Shown piece after piece: positions 62,223-64,000 of a stretch of DNA of 64,000 bases (positions within the stretch are counted from its first letter, which is position 1; every line of letters begins with the position of its first letter). The DNA lies in NCBI GenBank assembly GCA_019359125.1, contig JAHHHY010000001.1, positions 806,001-870,000 of the forward strand, read 5' to 3'. The notes under the pieces are model-generated. The model was not told the origin of the DNA. It saw nothing but the letters and a program-made list of their open reading frames with translations, and ran no database searches. Source of the DNA: Pleurocapsa minor GSE-CHR-MK 17-07R. GTDB taxonomy: Bacteria; Chloroflexota; Anaerolineae; Aggregatilineales; Phototrophicaceae. The position numbers and the translations under genes are program-made.

Positions 62223-62252
62223 ATTATACGGGTCACTTTAGCCGTGTGTCAA
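62223..62252 (-). promoter_or_regulatory. near-consensus promoter of rpmF-fabD
   Basis: TTGACA (62252-62247), 18-base spacer, TATAAT (62228-62223) on the minus strand, 45 bases before the rpmF start: both hexamers are perfect. Confidence 0.85.
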
Positions 62253-62290
62253 TTGCGCTTCCCCCAAAAACACGAGGAATTCTGCGCCTG

Positions 62291-63124
62291 TTATGGAATC
62301 GGAATTCCGGCGCGGCGCAGCTTGACCTCGATGCTGTTACGCGTCTCGCGCATGCTGTCGTCCAGATAGGGCAGCGCCAGCCAGATATTCATAATGCCAA
62401 ACAACGCGCCTGTCAGCAGCCTGAACACAGGCAGCGTCTCACGTGGAGGCCACAGGTTAAAGGGCGGATAGCCCAGCAACTGGCTCACACCGTCGATGCC
62501 AATGGGCCCGATGCCCAGAATCAGATACAGCCATATGGGGACTGGCCGCAGGCGGCGGCGCACGACGGGCAGCGCATACAGCATCACCCCGCCAAACATC
62601 GCCAGATAAATGGCCACGTCGCGGGCGCACAGCGTCGTCTTGTAGCCCATCGCCTCGCTGCCGACGAAGTCTTTCGAGGCAAACTGATACCACGGCGTGA
62701 ACGTCGAGGCCAGGTCAGCTTCCGTCACCGATGCCGGCGGCGCGCCGCCGTTCGACCGGCGATAGTAGAAATCATAACTGGACAGAAACTCCGGCTCATT
62801 GACCACGACCGCTTCAAACGGCACCGTGTCCATGCCCGCCACCGCACGCGGATAAGTGGCCTGTGGGCCAAACAGCCAGAGCGAGCGAAAGCCGAACTGA
62901 TGGCAGAACGGTGCATAGAACGTATACAGCGCGCGGGCGGGCCCGGTCAGGCCTATTTTCATTAGGACAGGTGTGATAATCGGCAGCGTGGAATACAGGC
63001 CTAGCACCACGATCATGATGCGTAGCCAGTGCTTCGTCGTCCACAACAGGCCCTTGTTCACGCGCACGGCAAATGGACGCGGCGGGCGCGGGGGCTGCGG
63101 GGCAATCTGGGGAGTCTGCGTCAT
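62291..63124 (-). CDS. DUF2085 family membrane protein
   Basis: 277 residues. A Pro-rich cytoplasmic N-terminus, a membrane helix (LRIMIVVLGLYSTLPIITPVL), a loop with FYAPFCHQFGFRSLWLFG (FCHQ) and KTTLCARDVAIYLAMFGGVMLYAL (CARD), then further helices and a cytoplasmic tail. FCHQ and CARD are the family's conserved motifs. The unit overlaps the upstream TlpA-like gene by four bases, so they are co-expressed. Function unknown, but the association with thiol-redox genes suggests an envelope redox role. Confidence 0.82.
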   Translation of the reverse strand: MTQTPQIAPQPPRPPRPFAVRVNKGLLWTTKHWLRIMIVVLGLYSTLPIITPVLMKIGLTGPARALYTFYAPFCHQFGFRSLWLFGPQATYPRAVAGMDTVPFEAVVVNEPEFLSSYDFYYRRSNGGAPPASVTEADLASTFTPWYQFASKDFVGSEAMGYKTTLCARDVAIYLAMFGGVMLYALPVVRRRLRPVPIWLYLILGIGPIGIDGVSQLLGYPPFNLWPPRETLPVFRLLTGALFGIMNIWLALPYLDDSMRETRNSIEVKLRRAGIPIP

Positions 63125-63693
63125 ACATTGTCCTGAAGGGTGGTTATAAGTTGTTGAAGCGTCGTCGGGCCAAAGTATATCGCATCTATGGCGCCCTCTG
63201 GCGAAATCACGAAAGTCGTCGGCTGCCCGCGAATAGCAAAATCCCGCGCTGCCTGCCCGTCCACATCAAACAAGACGTCCAGCGTCAGGCCACGGGCGGC
63301 CAGCCAGGCCATCGCCTGGGCGGGCGGCTCTCCCACATTGACGGCCAGCACGCGCACGTCCGGGCGGCTGTCGGCAAGCGCCTGAAGCTCAGGCATTTCG
63401 ACTTCGCACGGGACGCACCAGGTCGCCCAGAAGTTGATCACGACCGGCATCCCGCGCAGCTCAGACAGGCGAACAGGCGGTCCCTCTCTGCCCGGCAGCA
63501 CAAGCTCTGGCGCGACACCGCCGGTTGCGGGCGTAAACCAGCTGCTTTCAAGGCGAATCAGCCCTGCCCCGGACGCGTCACCCACGGGTGTCAGCGCGAT
63601 GATGCCAGCACCAACCGCCAGGCTGATGGCCCCGGCGATGGCAAGCAAGACACGGCGCAGGTTACGTTCCGGCACTGGTGGGAGCGTCACCAT
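63121..63693 (-). CDS. TlpA/ResA-like membrane-anchored thioredoxin
   Basis: 190 residues with an N-terminal transmembrane anchor (VLLAIAGAISLAVGAGIIAL) and a thioredoxin-like domain with FWATWCVPCEVEMPELQAL (WCVPC redox centre) near 88-107, preceded by MPVVINFWA and followed by VRVLAVNVGEP and the cis-Pro in GQPTTFVISPEG. It reduces or exchanges disulfides in exported proteins or haem-binding sites. Overlaps the ccdA 3' end by 32 bases, and the CcdA-type protein would supply electrons. Confidence 0.93.
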   Translation of the reverse strand: MVTLPPVPERNLRRVLLAIAGAISLAVGAGIIALTPVGDASGAGLIRLESSWFTPATGGVAPELVLPGREGPPVRLSELRGMPVVINFWATWCVPCEVEMPELQALADSRPDVRVLAVNVGEPPAQAMAWLAARGLTLDVLFDVDGQAARDFAIRGQPTTFVISPEGAIDAIYFGPTTLQQLITTLQDNV

Positions 63694-64000
63694 TCACGCA
63701 GGCGGGAAACTCACCCAAGTTGATGGTGCCGTTAGACAGCTGCACAGCACATTCTTCCAGGCGATACGACAGGTCGGCAAACTGGACGGCGGCATTTTGA
63801 CTGAGAAGCTGCAACTGTCCGCTGGCCACCAGGATACCGACAGCGATCATGAAGATGCCCGCGACACGTTCAATCGTCGGCAGTGCCTTGCGCATACGGC
63901 GCAAAAAGCCCTGCGCGCCATCCAGCGCCAGCGCGGCGATCAGGAAAGGAATGCCCAGGCCGAGCGAGTAGGCCACCATCAACCCTGCTGCCTGGCCAAT
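63662..64000 (-). CDS. ccdA: CcdA/DsbD-type membrane thiol-redox transporter (N-terminus beyond window)
   Basis: About 113 C-terminal residues are visible; the gene enters from the right edge in frame. Segments GLMVAYSLGLGIPFLIAALALDGAQGFLRRM and IERVAGIFMIAVGILVASGQLQLL match the last transmembrane helices of CcdA proteins that carry electrons from cytoplasmic thioredoxin across the membrane. A short exported tail with two Cys (EECAVQ and PACVNG) follows. Its neighbour is a TlpA-like thioredoxin, the usual electron acceptor. Confidence 0.85.
   Translation of the reverse strand: MGQAAGLMVAYSLGLGIPFLIAALALDGAQGFLRRMRKALPTIERVAGIFMIAVGILVASGQLQLLSQNAAVQFADLSYRLEECAVQLSNGTINLGEFPACVNGDAPTSAGT

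Overview
The window looks like a chromosomal segment of a GC-rich Chloroflexota bacterium, most likely of the Anaerolineae side of the phylum. This is inferred from protein character: a lipoprotein with a long Thr/Pro/Ala linker and PPC-like domains, a DUF2085 membrane protein, a Gld-like ABC operon, divergent Mur enzymes, and many genes of unknown function with TPR or 7TM/GAF modules. Nearly every base is coding. I see no rRNA, tRNA, CRISPR array, prophage or insertion sequence.

Layout. 1-7250 (minus): a long run of two GNAT acetyltransferases, a trans-editing AlaX protein, three related membrane TPR proteins, two small membrane-anchored unknowns and ileS (cut by the window edge). 7335-11968 (plus): a large membrane protein, a small TPR protein, a URO-D family protein, rsmD and a degenerate ImmA/IrrE-like protein. 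11975-13943 (minus): CCA-adding enzyme and hpt. 14077-18501 (plus): TGS-domain nucleoside kinase, nagA and an alkaline-phosphatase-superfamily protein. 18543-28297 (minus): argC-argB-argD-argJ, a palindromic repeat, then carA, an AT-rich TIR-domain gene and carB. 28683-32554 (plus): Gld-like ABC transporter operon. 32736-41236 (plus): primary sigma factor, toast-rack membrane protein, GNAT, a 7TM/GAF/HTH protein, an S1-domain protein and FtsK. 41228-44177: SRAP peptidase, two small membrane proteins, psuG and DinB. 44278-49751 (plus): a cell-wall-like cluster (MurA-like, alpha/beta hydrolase, MurF-like, DUF456, Ddl). 49867-60908: lipoprotein, response regulator, hydroxyacid dehydrogenase, a pseudouridine synthase with a giant Arg-rich repeat tail, PlsC, GlmS, an Rmd-like reductase and an aminotransferase. 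60983-64000 (minus): rpmF-fabD, DUF2085, TlpA-like thioredoxin and CcdA (cut).

The most striking element is the 385-base gap upstream of argC. It carries a near-consensus promoter, a 29-codon leader peptide with five Arg codons in a six-codon stretch, an intrinsic terminator just before argC, and a 9+7 bp alternative pairing between the end of the leader ORF and the 5' arm of that terminator. All parts of a classical ribosome-mediated transcription attenuator are present, tuned to arginine and placed on an arginine/carbamoyl-phosphate operon. I know of no well-characterised bacterial case for arginine. A second, less certain leader-peptide/terminator arrangement precedes the aminotransferase at 59571. 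The other notable oddity is a TIR protein with a LecA-like lectin-fold C-terminus lodged between carA and carB.

Genes work together as follows: argC/B/D/J make ornithine from acetylglutamate and carA/B make carbamoyl phosphate for the next arginine step and for pyrimidines; ileS, alaX, the CCA enzyme, rsmD, the pseudouridine synthase, rpmF and the S1 protein serve translation; glmS, nagA and the Mur/Ddl cluster serve amino-sugar and wall metabolism; ccdA and tlpA form a membrane thiol-redox pair.
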